Assembly (NCBI GenBank): GCA_963846475.1
Contig: CAWJVZ010000003.1
Location: forward strand, 693,111-757,110
Length of the DNA: 64,000 nt
Direction: 5' to 3'
From: DASWJZ01 sp963846475
GTDB taxonomy: Bacteria > Pseudomonadota > Alphaproteobacteria > Rhizobiales > Afifellaceae
The notes beneath the pieces were generated by a model that saw only the letters and a list, made by a program, of their open reading frames with translations, was not told the origin of the DNA and did no database searches. Positions 26,725-37,110 of the stretch are shown here, one piece after another. How positions within the stretch are numbered: the stretch's first letter is position 1; each line of letters opens with the position of its first letter. The translations under genes were made by a program, and so were the position numbers.

Positions 26725-28248
26725 ATGCGCGACCTCCTTCTCAGCATGCGCGGCATCGACAAGGCGTTCGCCGGCGTTCCGGCGCTGGTCGCGGCCGATC
26801 TCGGCGTGGCGCGCGGCGAAGTGCACGCGCTGATCGGCCAGAACGGCGCCGGCAAATCGACGCTTATCAAGATCCTCACCGGCGCCTATCGCCGCGACGG
26901 GGGCGACATCCTCTTCGACGGTAAGCCGGTGTCGTTCGCCAGCCCCCGGAGCGCCCAGGAGGCCGGCATCAGCACGATCTACCAGGAGATCAACCTGGTG
27001 CCGCTCCGCAGCGTCACGGAAAACGTCTGCCTCGGCTATGAGCCGCGCCGGGCAGGCCTGATCGACTGGCGGGCCGCCAATACACGCACGCGGGAAATCC
27101 TGGCGCGCTTCGGCGTCGACATCGACGTCACCCGCCGGCTCGGCGAATACAACACCGCCATCCAGCAGATGGTGGCGATCGCCCGCGCCGTCTCCCTCGA
27201 CGCCAGGCTCGTCGTCATGGACGAGCCGACGTCGTCGCTGGACGACCGGGAAGTCGGGATCCTCTTCAACGTCATCCGCGAGCTGAAGGCTTCCGGCGTC
27301 GCCATCGTCTATATCAGCCACTACCTCGACGAGCTGTTTCAAGTCTGCGACCGGGTCACGGTGATGCGGGACGGGCGGACGATCGAAACGCAGGACATCG
27401 CCGAGGCGCGCAAGCTGAACCTCATCGCCGCCATGCTTGGGCGCCGGGTGGAGGATATCGAGGCGGCCGGCATGACGGATTTCTCCGCCGGCGAGGCACG
27501 CGTCGGTGAGACGATGCTCGGCGTGGAGCACCTCGCCACCGGCCCAAAACTCCGCGACGTGAGCTTCATCCTGCATCGCGGCGAGATCGTCGGCCTCGCC
27601 GGCCTCCTCGGCTCGGGCCGGACGGAGGTGGCGCGTGCCGTCTTCGGCATCGACTCCGCTGTTTCGGGGAGCGTGCGCGTCACCGGCAGGGCCGCCCAGG
27701 TCGACGATCCGCGCGAAGCCATCCGAGCAGGGCTCGGCTTCCTCACCGAGGATCGCAAGGCGGACGGCATCGTGCCGGAGCTTTCAGTCCGGGAAAATCT
27801 CACCTTGGCGCTGCTGCCGCGGCTGACTCGCGCCGGCCGCATCCGCGAGGCGGACGAGCGAAAGATCGTCGAGCGATTCATCCAGGCGCTCGGCATCAAG
27901 ACGTCCGGCATGGAGCAGCCGGTCCGCGAGCTTTCCGGCGGCAACCAGCAAAAGGTCCTCTTGGCGCGCTGGCTCGCCACCGAGCCGCGGCTCCTGATCC
28001 TTGACGAGCCGACGCGCGGCGTCGACGTTGGAGCCAAGCGCGAGATCCAGACGATCATCCGCGAACTCGCCGACAAGGGGCTGGCGGTCCTGATGATCTC
28101 GTCGGAATTCGAAGAGCTGGTGGAAGGCGCCGACCGGGTGGTCGTGCTGCGCGACGGCGTCTCGGTTGCCGAGTTCCGCAATCCCGGCATCACCGAGGAC
28201 GCGCTGGTGAGCGCGATCGCCCAGCACAGGCAGCCGGAGGCTGCATGA
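26725..28248 (+). CDS. ytfR: Sugar ABC importer double ATPase, YtfR-like
   Basis: A 507-residue ATPase with two nucleotide-binding domains, typical of CUT2 sugar importers. The first domain has GQNGAGKSTLIKILTG and LVVMDEPTSSLDD; the second has a degenerate Walker A (GLLGSGRTEVAR), LSGGNQQKVLLARWL and LILDEPTRGVD. The ATG (MRDLLLSMRG) after the hairpin is chosen; the frame is open further upstream but only through the hairpin. It overlaps the next permease gene by four bases. Confidence 0.88.
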   Translation: MRDLLLSMRGIDKAFAGVPALVAADLGVARGEVHALIGQNGAGKSTLIKILTGAYRRDGGDILFDGKPVSFASPRSAQEAGISTIYQEINLVPLRSVTENVCLGYEPRRAGLIDWRAANTRTREILARFGVDIDVTRRLGEYNTAIQQMVAIARAVSLDARLVVMDEPTSSLDDREVGILFNVIRELKASGVAIVYISHYLDELFQVCDRVTVMRDGRTIETQDIAEARKLNLIAAMLGRRVEDIEAAGMTDFSAGEARVGETMLGVEHLATGPKLRDVSFILHRGEIVGLAGLLGSGRTEVARAVFGIDSAVSGSVRVTGRAAQVDDPREAIRAGLGFLTEDRKADGIVPELSVRENLTLALLPRLTRAGRIREADERKIVERFIQALGIKTSGMEQPVRELSGGNQQKVLLARWLATEPRLLILDEPTRGVDVGAKREIQTIIRELADKGLAVLMISSEFEELVEGADRVVVLRDGVSVAEFRNPGITEDALVSAIAQHRQPEAA

Positions 28249-29249
28249 CCGAGCGGGCCGAGCGCAGCGTCGGCGGCTCGAGCATAGTGGCCGCCCTGCC
28301 GGCCTGGATGCGCACGCTGGGCGCACACGGCACCCTGATCGCGCTGGTGCTGCTGCTCCTGTTCAATATTGCGGTCACGCCCAACTTTTTGCAGCTGCAG
28401 ACGCTCTACGTGAACCTGACGCAGGTCTCCACGATCGCCATCGTTGCCATCGGCATGACGCTGGTGATCGCGACCGGTGGCATCGACCTCTCCGTCGGCG
28501 CCATGATGGCGCTTTCCGGTGCGCTGGCGCCGCTCATCTTCACCTCGTCTTTCGGGCAGGCCAATCCGGAGCTCGGCCTGACGCTGGCCATCGTCCTCCC
28601 CATCATGGCCGCCGCGGCAGGCGGCGTCTTCAACGGCGCGCTGGTCAGCTACCTGCATATCCAGCCGATCATCGCGACCTTGATCCTGTTCATCACCGGG
28701 CGCGGCATTGCCCAGGTGCTGACCAACGGCAATCTGCAGACTTTCAGTAACCCGGAATTCAGCTTCCTCGGGACGGGGCGCGTGCTTGGCCTTCCTGTCC
28801 AGGCGCTGATCGCAATCGGGCTCGGTCTCGGCGCGGCCTGGCTGGTGAGCCGCACCGTCTACGGCCGCTATCTGCTCGCCGTCGGCGGCAACGAGCGGGC
28901 CGCAAAACTGTCGGGCGTCCCGGTGAAGGCGGTGAAGATCGCCACCTACACGATCTGCGCTGCGCTGGCGGGCGTTGCCGGGCTGATCGTCTCGGCCATC
29001 AATTCCGCCTCGGACGCCAACCAGACGGGCCAGCTGATGGAGCTCGACGCCATCGCGGCAGCCGTCGTGGGCGGGGCGGCGCTGTCGGGCGGTCGCGCCC
29101 CCGTCCTCGGCGCCATTCTTGGCGCCGCCATCATCCAGCTCGTCCGCTATACCCTCCTTGCCAACGGCGTGCCCGACGCGGCGGCGCTGATCGTCAAGGC
29201 GGGCATCATCGTTGCCGCCGTCTATCTGCAGCAGGGGAGGAAGGAATGA
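28245..29249 (+). CDS. ytfT: Sugar ABC importer permease, YtfT-like
   Basis: A 334-residue inner-membrane permease of the CUT2 (RbsC-like) family with about eight to ten helices. The characteristic GMTLVIATGGIDLSVGAMMALSG and GNERAAKLSGVPVKAVKI (ATPase-contact loop) are present, and GGAALSGGRAPVLGAILGA is typical near the end. It is the first of two tandem permeases that would form a heterodimer. It overlaps the ATPase gene and the second permease gene by four bases each. Confidence 0.88.
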   Translation: MTERAERSVGGSSIVAALPAWMRTLGAHGTLIALVLLLLFNIAVTPNFLQLQTLYVNLTQVSTIAIVAIGMTLVIATGGIDLSVGAMMALSGALAPLIFTSSFGQANPELGLTLAIVLPIMAAAAGGVFNGALVSYLHIQPIIATLILFITGRGIAQVLTNGNLQTFSNPEFSFLGTGRVLGLPVQALIAIGLGLGAAWLVSRTVYGRYLLAVGGNERAAKLSGVPVKAVKIATYTICAALAGVAGLIVSAINSASDANQTGQLMELDAIAAAVVGGAALSGGRAPVLGAILGAAIIQLVRYTLLANGVPDAAALIVKAGIIVAAVYLQQGRKE

Positions 29250-30262
29250 GCGCCCCTGTCGCGCCTGCCAACGCGCTGGACCTGCGCGGCTTCATCCGCC
29301 GCGGCAGCGGGCTGCGCTCGCAGAGCGTCTGGGTGGCGCTGCTGCTCCTGATCCTGTTCGCGACCTTCCGCTACGAGCGGTTCCTGACCGAATACAACAT
29401 CCTCTCCTTCCTCAGCTACAATTCCATGTTCGTGCTGATCTCGATCGGCATGTGCTTCGTCATCATGACCGGCGGCATCGACCTTTCGGTCGGCTCGGTC
29501 GCTGCCCTGTCGAGCGTCGCCGCCGCTCTCCTGAGCCATCACGGGCTGATCGTCGCCCTCCCGGCAGGGGTCGCCGTCGGATTCGCCATGGGCGTGCTGA
29601 ATGCCTTCATCATCATCAAGCTCAGGATCGTGCCGTTCATCGCCACCCTCGCCACCATGCTTGCGGCGCGCGGCATGGGGCTCGTGCTCGCCAATAACCA
29701 GACCGTCTCCGTCTCCTGGGAAAGCGATTTCACCATGCTCGGCATGGGCAAGGCAGCCGGCCTGCTGCCGTGGCCGGTCCTGATCGCCTTCGGGGTATTC
29801 CTGGCCGCGTGGCTTCTTCTGGAGAAGACATCGTTCGGCCGCACCGTGCTTGCCGTCGGCGGCGGCGAAGAGGCGTCGCGCCTCATGGGGCTGAAGGTCA
29901 ACAAGGCCGTCGCGGGCGCCTACATCCTGAGCGGCGCCTGCGCCGGCCTTGCCGGCGTATTCTTGGCCTCCGGCTTCGGGGCAGGCCAGCCGCTGGAGGG
30001 ACTTGGCTGGGAGTTGTCGGCGATCGCCTCCGTCGTGGTCGGCGGCACGCTGCTGACCGGCGGCCTGGGCTCGATTCCGGCCACCGTCGCCGGCGCTCTG
30101 CTGCTCGGGCTGATCTTCAACATCCTCAATTTCGAGAACGGCCGCGGCACGATCAGCCTCAGCGCCTATTGGCAATCCGTGATCCGCGGGGCATTCCTCT
30201 TCATCGTCGTGGTGCTGCAGGCGCGATTCTCTTTCCGCCGCCTCGCCGGCAGGAAAACCTGA
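29246..30262 (+). CDS. yjfF: Sugar ABC importer permease, YjfF-like
   Basis: A 338-residue partner of the preceding permease. GMCFVIMTGGIDLSVGSVAALSS and the cytoplasmic loop GGGEEASRLMGLKVNKAVAG mark the family; GGTLLTGGLGSIPATVAGALLLGLI is conserved near the C-terminus. Having two different permeases after one double ATPase is the ytfQRT-yjfF arrangement. It is followed after 46 bases by an enolase-superfamily enzyme that may act on the imported sugar or its acid. Confidence 0.87.
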   Translation: MSAPVAPANALDLRGFIRRGSGLRSQSVWVALLLLILFATFRYERFLTEYNILSFLSYNSMFVLISIGMCFVIMTGGIDLSVGSVAALSSVAAALLSHHGLIVALPAGVAVGFAMGVLNAFIIIKLRIVPFIATLATMLAARGMGLVLANNQTVSVSWESDFTMLGMGKAAGLLPWPVLIAFGVFLAAWLLLEKTSFGRTVLAVGGGEEASRLMGLKVNKAVAGAYILSGACAGLAGVFLASGFGAGQPLEGLGWELSAIASVVVGGTLLTGGLGSIPATVAGALLLGLIFNILNFENGRGTISLSAYWQSVIRGAFLFIVVVLQARFSFRRLAGRKT

Positions 30263-30308
30263 GCCGGATGCTCCTCCCCTCAATCGGAAGATCGGAAAGC
30301 CAAATCTG

Positions 30309-31397
<1,089 letters not shown>

Positions 31398-31410
31398 TGC
31401 CGCATGCGGG

Positions 31411-33330
31411 TCAGGGCTGCCTGGCTGCGCTGGACTCAGGGAGGCTGACCTCAAACTCGCAGACGACGCCTGTCGGAGCAAAGATGAGGCGGACTGCCCC
31501 GTCCTGATCCTGACCCAGGCTCCGCTCGATGAGGCGCGATCCGAAGCCGCGCCGCTTCGGCTCCTCCACACGCGGTCCGCCCGATTCCGCCCAGCGAAGT
31601 CGCAGCAGCGCGGATGCGGATGCCTCGATCGACCAATGGACACGGACACGGCCGTGCGGACTGGAAAGCGAGCCGTATTTCACCGCGTTGGTGGCGAGCT
31701 CCTGCAGCGCCATGGCGAAGGTAAGCGCCAGCGAAGGAGGCAGCCTCACCTCCGGTCCTTCGACGAGGAACGCCTTTTCGCCGTGGCTCCGGTACGGCTC
31801 GATCGCCTGCTCCACGATGTCGCGCAGCGACGCGCTCTCCCAGCTCTCCCGCGTCAGCACGTCGTGCGCGCGGGCGAGCGCCATGAGACGCGCCTCGAAG
31901 GCGTCCTTTGCCTCGTTCGCATCGGGCGCGTTGCGCAGAGTCTGCGCGGCGACCGACTGCACGATCGCCAGCGTGTTCTTCACGCGATGATTGAGCTCGT
32001 GGATCAGGAGCTGCTGGCGCTCCTGGGCGATCTTCACGTCCGAGACGTCGACGGCGCAGCCGGTGTAGCCGAGGAATGCGCCGGCATCGTCCAGCCGCGC
32101 CACGCCCTCGCAGCGGAGCGAGCGAATCTCGCCGTCCCTGCCGAAGACGCGCACCTCCGTCCGGAACGGCCGGCGCGCCTTGAAGGATTTTACAAACGTC
32201 GTGGAGAACGCATCGACGTCCTCGGGGTGCACGACGCTGCGCCAGCCCTTGCCGAACATATTCTTGGCCGGGCGCCCGAACACGTAGTCGAAGTGCATAT
32301 TGGCGAAGGTCACTTCTCCCTCGACGTCAGTCATCCAGATCAGCGCCGGCGCGCTGTCGGCCATGTGGCGGAAGCGCGCCTCGCTCTCGCGGAGCGCCGC
32401 CTCGGCCTGTTTGCGCCGCGTCACGTCGAGGATCGCTCCGACGGTGCGCGTCACGCGTCCCGTGGCGTCGCGAACTGCAAGGCCGCGCTGCCACACCCAG
32501 ACCCAGCTGCCGTTCTCGTGCCGCACGCGGAATTCGAGATCGAGCTCCGCGGTCCTGCCGGCGAACAGCGCCTCGAGCGTATGGTGGAAGCGCGGCGCGT
32601 CCTCCGGGTGGATGCGGCTGAACCACCAGTCGCGCGTCGGCTCGTGGTCCTCCGGCCGCACGCCGAGCATCTCGTAGGCGCGGGGCGCCCGGTAGGCATA
32701 GCCGGTCTCAAGGTCCGTCTCGTAGGCGGCCCCGTGGAATGCGGTGACGGCGAGCCGGTAGCGCTCTTCGCTTTCCGCCAGGGCGGCCGCCGTCCGCTTC
32801 TGATCGGTCACATCGAGGAGCGTGCCAACGCCGCGCACCGGGTTGCCTTGGCTGTCGAACGAGATTTGGCCCTTGATCAGCACCCAGCGCTCGGCGCCGT
32901 CGTCGAACCGCACGATCCGGCACTCGACCTCGTAGCGGCCGTCGCCGCTCGGCTGATAGGCGGCCCGGTAGCGGTCATAGACCCAGTCTCGATCGTCGGG
33001 ATGGATCAGCGTGGCGAAGAAGTCGGGATCGGCCTGAAGATTGTCCGGCAGGCCGCATATGCTGCGGAACTCCTTCGACCAGTTCCGTTCGCCGGTGACC
33101 GCATTGACGTCCCAGGTGCCGATGCCCGTCGCCTCGATGGCGAGCCGCAGCCGCTCCTCGTTCTGACGCAGGTCGGACTGGGTCTGCCGATCCGTCACAT
33201 CACCCGCCACAGCCAATTGTTCTCGCCCCGGTGGTCTGTTGCCTGATCCCAACAGTTCGATTTCCGGCAGAATCCCCGACGCATAGAGACAGCCGCTCGC
33301 CGAAACCGCAAGTCGCCGCACTTGTTCCAT
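31411..33330 (-). CDS. HWE-family sensor histidine kinase with several PAS domains
   Basis: A 639-residue soluble kinase. Three PAS/PAC units are readable (about residues 60-180, ending LLDVTDQKR; 190-310, ending ILDVTRRKQAE; 315-440, ending AVDVSDVK). The kinase core has the HWE hallmarks: phospho-acceptor His in LIHELNHRVKNTLAIVQSVAAQ, N-box LQELATNAVKYGSLS and VHWSIE. Such kinases are frequent in Rhizobiales and often feed the general stress response or light/redox responses. The first 40 residues look like the tail of a further PAS domain, so the true start is uncertain. No response regulator is adjacent. It converges on the enolase-family gene. Confidence 0.88.
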   Translation of the reverse strand: MEQVRRLAVSASGCLYASGILPEIELLGSGNRPPGREQLAVAGDVTDRQTQSDLRQNEERLRLAIEATGIGTWDVNAVTGERNWSKEFRSICGLPDNLQADPDFFATLIHPDDRDWVYDRYRAAYQPSGDGRYEVECRIVRFDDGAERWVLIKGQISFDSQGNPVRGVGTLLDVTDQKRTAAALAESEERYRLAVTAFHGAAYETDLETGYAYRAPRAYEMLGVRPEDHEPTRDWWFSRIHPEDAPRFHHTLEALFAGRTAELDLEFRVRHENGSWVWVWQRGLAVRDATGRVTRTVGAILDVTRRKQAEAALRESEARFRHMADSAPALIWMTDVEGEVTFANMHFDYVFGRPAKNMFGKGWRSVVHPEDVDAFSTTFVKSFKARRPFRTEVRVFGRDGEIRSLRCEGVARLDDAGAFLGYTGCAVDVSDVKIAQERQQLLIHELNHRVKNTLAIVQSVAAQTLRNAPDANEAKDAFEARLMALARAHDVLTRESWESASLRDIVEQAIEPYRSHGEKAFLVEGPEVRLPPSLALTFAMALQELATNAVKYGSLSSPHGRVRVHWSIEASASALLRLRWAESGGPRVEEPKRRGFGSRLIERSLGQDQDGAVRLIFAPTGVVCEFEVSLPESSAARQP

Positions 33331-33389
33331 GCATGCTGGACAGGCGGGTTCGGGCGGTCTAGTCGGGGCCGCCGCGCGTTCGCCTCCGC

Positions 33390-34217
33390 ATGGACCTTGC
33401 CATCCCCGTCTCCGAGCTTATCGGCCTGGCACTCGCGCTTGCCGCGACGGGCCTCGTGGCCGGCCTGCTGGCCGGCATCTTTGGGATCGGCGGCGGCGGT
33501 GTGATCGTCCCCGTCATGTATCAGGCGCTCGGCATTTTGGGCTTCTCGCCGGCGGTGACCATGCACGTGGCGCTCGGCAGCGCGCTCGCCATCATCGTGC
33601 CGACCTCGATCCGCTCCTTCCGCGCCCATCTGACGCGCGGCGCCGTCGACATGGCGATCATCCGCAGCTGGCTCATTCCGGTGCCCGTCGGCGTGGCGCT
33701 CGCCTCCTTCGTTGCCGCTTATGTCAGCGGGGCGGGGCTGCGGGCCATCTTCGCCGCCATCGCCTTCATCGTCGCGCTGCGGCTGATCTTCAATCGCGAG
33801 AGCTGGCGGCTCGGCACGGAAGTGCCCCACGGACCCATCCGCGCCTTCGCCGGCGCGGCGATCGGCTTTCTCTCTACGCTGATGGGCATCGGCGGCGGCG
33901 TCCTCAGCAACACTTTTATGACGGTCTACGGGCGGCCGATCCACCAGGCGGTCGCCACCGCCGCGGGCGTCGGCATCCTCATCGCCATCCCCGGCACCCT
34001 CGGCTACATCGCCGCCGGCTGGGGCGCCGAAGGGCTGCCGCCTTTTTCCATCGGTTACGTCAATTTGCTCGGCGTCGCGATCGTCATGCCGCTCAGCCTG
34101 CTGATGGCGCCGCTTGGCGTCAGGATCGCCCATGCGCTCACCAAGCGACAGCTCGAAGTGGGTTTCGGCATCTTCCTGCTGTTGATGTCGGCAAGGTTCG
34201 CCTACAGCCTTCTTTAA
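33390..34217 (+). CDS. TauE/SafE-family sulfite/organosulfonate exporter
   Basis: A 275-residue membrane protein with eight predicted helices and two homologous halves. The repeat signature AGIFGIGGGGVIVPVM in the first half and TLMGIGGGVLSNTFM in the second are the family mark. TauE/SafE proteins export sulfite, sulfoacetate or similar anions. With a NitT/TauT-type importer 1.9 kb downstream, a link to organosulfonate use is conceivable, but the genes between give no sulfur enzyme, so this is weak. Confidence 0.85.
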   Translation: MDLAIPVSELIGLALALAATGLVAGLLAGIFGIGGGGVIVPVMYQALGILGFSPAVTMHVALGSALAIIVPTSIRSFRAHLTRGAVDMAIIRSWLIPVPVGVALASFVAAYVSGAGLRAIFAAIAFIVALRLIFNRESWRLGTEVPHGPIRAFAGAAIGFLSTLMGIGGGVLSNTFMTVYGRPIHQAVATAAGVGILIAIPGTLGYIAAGWGAEGLPPFSIGYVNLLGVAIVMPLSLLMAPLGVRIAHALTKRQLEVGFGIFLLLMSARFAYSLL

Positions 34218-34255
34218 GCTTACACGAAGGACCAACAAACCTGGGGAGAGGCTTG

Positions 34256-35155
34256 GTGCGCATAGGAATAGCCGGGACCGGCCGCATGGGCGGCGCCATG
34301 GCCGAAAGGCTCATGGAATGTGGCCACAACGTCGCCGTCTGGAACCGCACGGCGGAGAAGGCGGCGTCTCTGATCCAACTGGGAGCGAAGCCGGCGGAAA
34401 GCGCGGCGGAGCTGCCCGCGGCGGCGGACGTGGTCATCACTGTGCTGACCGATGCAGCGGCGCTCGACGCGGTGTTCGGCGGCGATGCGGGCCTCCTCGG
34501 CGGCGACGTATCCGGAAAGCTCTTTGTCGAGATGAGCACGGTGCGGCCGGAGACCCAGGAGGCGATTGCCGGGAGGGTGCGGCGCGCCGGCGGGGCTTAT
34601 GTCGAATGCGCCGTCAGCGGCTCCGTCGGACCGGCGCGTCAGGGCAAACTCGTCGGGCTCGCCGGCGGCGAAGCGGAAGATGTCGAACGGGCCCGCCCGA
34701 TCCTGGACAACCTTTGCCGGCGGATCGAACATGTCGGTCCGGTCGGTGCGGGAGCGAGTGTCAAGCTGGCAGTGAACCTGCCGCTTGTCCTCTATTTCCA
34801 GACGCTCGGCGAAGCCTATTCGCTGTGCCGGCATCTGGGGCGCGACCCGGCCTGGCTGGTCGAGCTCCTATCGGACACGTCCGGCGGCCCCAACCTCCTG
34901 AAGGCGCGCGGGCCAGCCATTGCCGAGGCGCTTGCCGGCGGCGACCCGGCGCCGGCCTTCGGTGTGGACGCCGTCATCAAGGACATGAAGACGATGCTCG
35001 CCGAGGCGGAAGCGCGCGGCACCACGCTGCCGCTCACCGAGGCGGCGCTCCGCATTTACGATGAGGCGAGCCGCAAAGGCTGGGCCGGCCGCGACGGCGC
35101 GACGCTTGCCGCTTATTGGCCGGACCGGGGCGAGGGGCCGGGCGGAAGGAGCTGA
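34256..35155 (+). CDS. 3-hydroxyisobutyrate-dehydrogenase-like NAD(P) oxidoreductase
   Basis: A 299-residue beta-hydroxyacid dehydrogenase. GIAGTGRMGGAMAERL is the Rossmann motif, ECAVSGSVGPARQGKLVGLAGG holds the substrate-binding SGS/GG segment, and the catalytic Lys lies in GAGASVKLAVNLPL; FGVDAVIKDMKTML closes the family signature. It oxidises a beta-hydroxy acid or reduces the semialdehyde. A GTG start is preferred over the TTG one codon earlier because GGGGAGAGG would be too close to the TTG. It lies 38 bases after the exporter gene. Confidence 0.82.
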   Translation: MRIGIAGTGRMGGAMAERLMECGHNVAVWNRTAEKAASLIQLGAKPAESAAELPAAADVVITVLTDAAALDAVFGGDAGLLGGDVSGKLFVEMSTVRPETQEAIAGRVRRAGGAYVECAVSGSVGPARQGKLVGLAGGEAEDVERARPILDNLCRRIEHVGPVGAGASVKLAVNLPLVLYFQTLGEAYSLCRHLGRDPAWLVELLSDTSGGPNLLKARGPAIAEALAGGDPAPAFGVDAVIKDMKTMLAEAEARGTTLPLTEAALRIYDEASRKGWAGRDGATLAAYWPDRGEGPGGRS

Positions 35156-35197
35156 CCGTCCCTAAGGCCAGCCCGGAAAGGCGAAGCAGGTGTTTTT

Positions 35198-35226
35198 TTG
35201 ACATAGGGCTCTCGGCCTTTAGATAT
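35198..35226 (+). promoter_or_regulatory. Probable sigma-70-type promoter for the second NitT/TauT importer
   Basis: TTGACA (perfect -35) is followed after exactly 17 bases by AGATAT, an acceptable -10 for alphaproteobacteria, about 46 bases before the binding-protein ATG. The T-run just upstream adds an AT-rich patch in otherwise GC-rich DNA. Confidence 0.6.
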
Positions 35227-35272
35227 CGAAACGGCCCAGAGAAGCCGACCTAGGAAATCGAGGAGGACGCTC

Positions 35273-36295
35273 ATGAAGATAACAGCCGGAATCCGCGCCG
35301 CACTCGGCTTTGTAGCTGCGCTGGCGCTCGCCCCAATGGCGGTGCAGACGACGGGCGCGCAGGACCTCGAGGAGATCACCGTCGTCCTGCCCAATCCCTC
35401 CGCTTTGAATGTCTGGCCCCTCTGGACGGCGATCGGCGAGGGCTACATGGAGGAAGAAGGTCTGAAGGTGAACGTCCAGGCCGTCGACGGCTCCTCGCAG
35501 GTGCTGCAGGCGCTTGCCGCCGGGCAGGGTCAGATCGGCCTCCCGGGACCGGCGCCGGTTCTCGCCGCCCGTGAGCGCGGCGAGGACGTAGTGTTCATCT
35601 ACAACCTCAATCCGAAGAGCATTTTCGGCATCGTCGTGCGTGAGGAATCGCCCTATCAGCAGCCGGCCGACCTGGAGGGCAAAGTCATCGGAGTCGGCAC
35701 GGCCGATGGCGCCGAGGTGGGCTTCGCCCGCACCATCCTCTCGGCTTCGGGGATGACCGAAGGCACCGACTATACCTTCCTGCCGGTCGGCGACGGCGGC
35801 ACGGCGGCCGCCGCTTTCGAGCGCGGCGATATCGAGGGCTATGCAGCCGCGACCAGCGACGCCGCGATCATGACGACGCGCGGCCTGAAGCTCCGCGAGA
35901 TCACGCCCGAAGAGTTCAAGGGCTATTTCGGCAACGGCTTTGCCGTGCTGCGGAGCTACCTTGAAGAGAACCGCGACGTCGTCGAGAAATTCGGCCGCGC
36001 GCTGGTGCGCGGCACCAAGTTCGGCATGGATACGGCCAACCGCGAGAAGGTCCTGCAGCACGCGGCCGCAGGCAATCCGCAGGAAGGCGAGGACACGGCG
36101 CTCGCCAATGCGCTGTTCGACCAGCTCCTTGTCAAGATGGACATCGGCGACCAGGCCGAAGGCTACGGCTACCAGGCGCCGGAGAACTGGGAGACCTGGC
36201 AGCAGAGCCTGATGTCGTCGGGTGGCCTCAAGCAGGAACAGGACCTCAGCAAGGCGTTCACCAACGAGTTCGTCGAGACCTGGAACGCCGAGTAA
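35273..36295 (+). CDS. ABC substrate-binding protein, NitT/TauT (NMT1/SsuA) type
   Basis: A 340-residue periplasmic binding protein with a signal peptide ending near TTGAQD. Mature motifs LPNPSALNVWPLWTAIGEGYMEEEGLKVNVQAVDGSS and VLQALAAGQGQIGLPGPAPVLAARERGED are typical of the NMT1-like family, which binds small anions, sulfonates, nitrate or pyrimidines. Its stop TAA shares its last base with the ATG of the ATPase gene. The ligand is unknown; the sequence is only distantly like the binding protein at 19.8 kb, so the two importers likely carry different compounds. Confidence 0.85.
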   Translation: MKITAGIRAALGFVAALALAPMAVQTTGAQDLEEITVVLPNPSALNVWPLWTAIGEGYMEEEGLKVNVQAVDGSSQVLQALAAGQGQIGLPGPAPVLAARERGEDVVFIYNLNPKSIFGIVVREESPYQQPADLEGKVIGVGTADGAEVGFARTILSASGMTEGTDYTFLPVGDGGTAAAAFERGDIEGYAAATSDAAIMTTRGLKLREITPEEFKGYFGNGFAVLRSYLEENRDVVEKFGRALVRGTKFGMDTANREKVLQHAAAGNPQEGEDTALANALFDQLLVKMDIGDQAEGYGYQAPENWETWQQSLMSSGGLKQEQDLSKAFTNEFVETWNAE

Positions 36296-37110
36296 TGACG
36301 CTCGCTGCAGCTTCGCCTGCAGCGGAGCCGGCCGGCCAAAAAGGCCGGCCGGTCTATGAGCTGAGGGGCGTCGCCAAATCCTACGCCCGCCGCAATATCC
36401 ATGCGCTCGACCGCATCGACCTGACGCTTCGCGAGGGCAGCTTCTCCGCCATCATCGGCCCGAGCGGCTGCGGAAAATCGACGCTCCTGAAGATCATGGC
36501 GGGGGTGTTACCGCCGACCGAAGGCAGCGTCATCCTGGAAGGCTCGCCAGTGACCGGTCCCCGCCGCGATATCGGCATGATGTTCCAGCAGGCGACTTTG
36601 TTTCCCTGGCGCTCGACGCTCGAAAACGTCGTCCTGCCGATCGAGATCCGCGACGGCCGGCAGGCGGCCCGAGCCAAGCACAACGACGCCCGTGCCCTGC
36701 TGGAGCTGGTCGGCCTCGCCGGCTTTGAGAACGTCTATCCGAGCGAGCTGTCCGGCGGCATGGCGCAGCGCGCGGCGATCTGCCGGATGCTGATCACCGA
36801 GCCGGCTGTGCTGCTCCTCGACGAGCCGTTCAGCGCGCTCGACGAGCTCAGCCGCGACTTCATGAACATGGAGCTGCAGCGCATCTGCATCGAGCGGAAC
36901 GCCACCGCCTTCCTGGTGACCCACTCCATTCCCGAAGCCGTCATCCTCTCCGACATCGTCTACGTCATGTCGCCGCGCCCCGGCCGCTTCGTCGACGCCG
37001 TCGAGGTGGACCTGCCCAGGCCGCGCACGCTGCACATGATGACCGAGCCGCAATTCGGCCGGCTGGTCGACCGCATTCGCGGCCAGCTCGACAAGGGAGC
37101 ATTCCTATGA
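36295..37110 (+). CDS. ABC importer ATPase, NitT/TauT type
   Basis: A 271-residue ATPase with Walker A GPSGCGKSTLL, Q-loop MMFQQATLFPWRS, signature LSGGMAQRAAI, Walker B VLLLDEPFSALD and H-loop VTHSIPEA. It is translationally coupled to the binding-protein gene (TAATG) and overlaps the permease gene by four bases. Codons 12-20 contain a perfect GC hairpin that could cap expression relative to the binding protein. Confidence 0.88.
   Translation: MTLAAASPAAEPAGQKGRPVYELRGVAKSYARRNIHALDRIDLTLREGSFSAIIGPSGCGKSTLLKIMAGVLPPTEGSVILEGSPVTGPRRDIGMMFQQATLFPWRSTLENVVLPIEIRDGRQAARAKHNDARALLELVGLAGFENVYPSELSGGMAQRAAICRMLITEPAVLLLDEPFSALDELSRDFMNMELQRICIERNATAFLVTHSIPEAVILSDIVYVMSPRPGRFVDAVEVDLPRPRTLHMMTEPQFGRLVDRIRGQLDKGAFL
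36328..36352 (+). promoter_or_regulatory. Perfect 10-bp GC hairpin with A5 loop inside the start of the ATPase gene
   Basis: CCGGCCGGCC and GGCCGGCCGG flank AAAAA, 33 bases after the binding-protein stop and within the first 20 codons of the ATPase. The residues it encodes (PAGQKGRP) are in a variable N-terminal tail, so the sequence seems free to serve as RNA structure. It could block 3' decay of the binding-protein message or slow translation of the ATPase. Confidence 0.5.
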
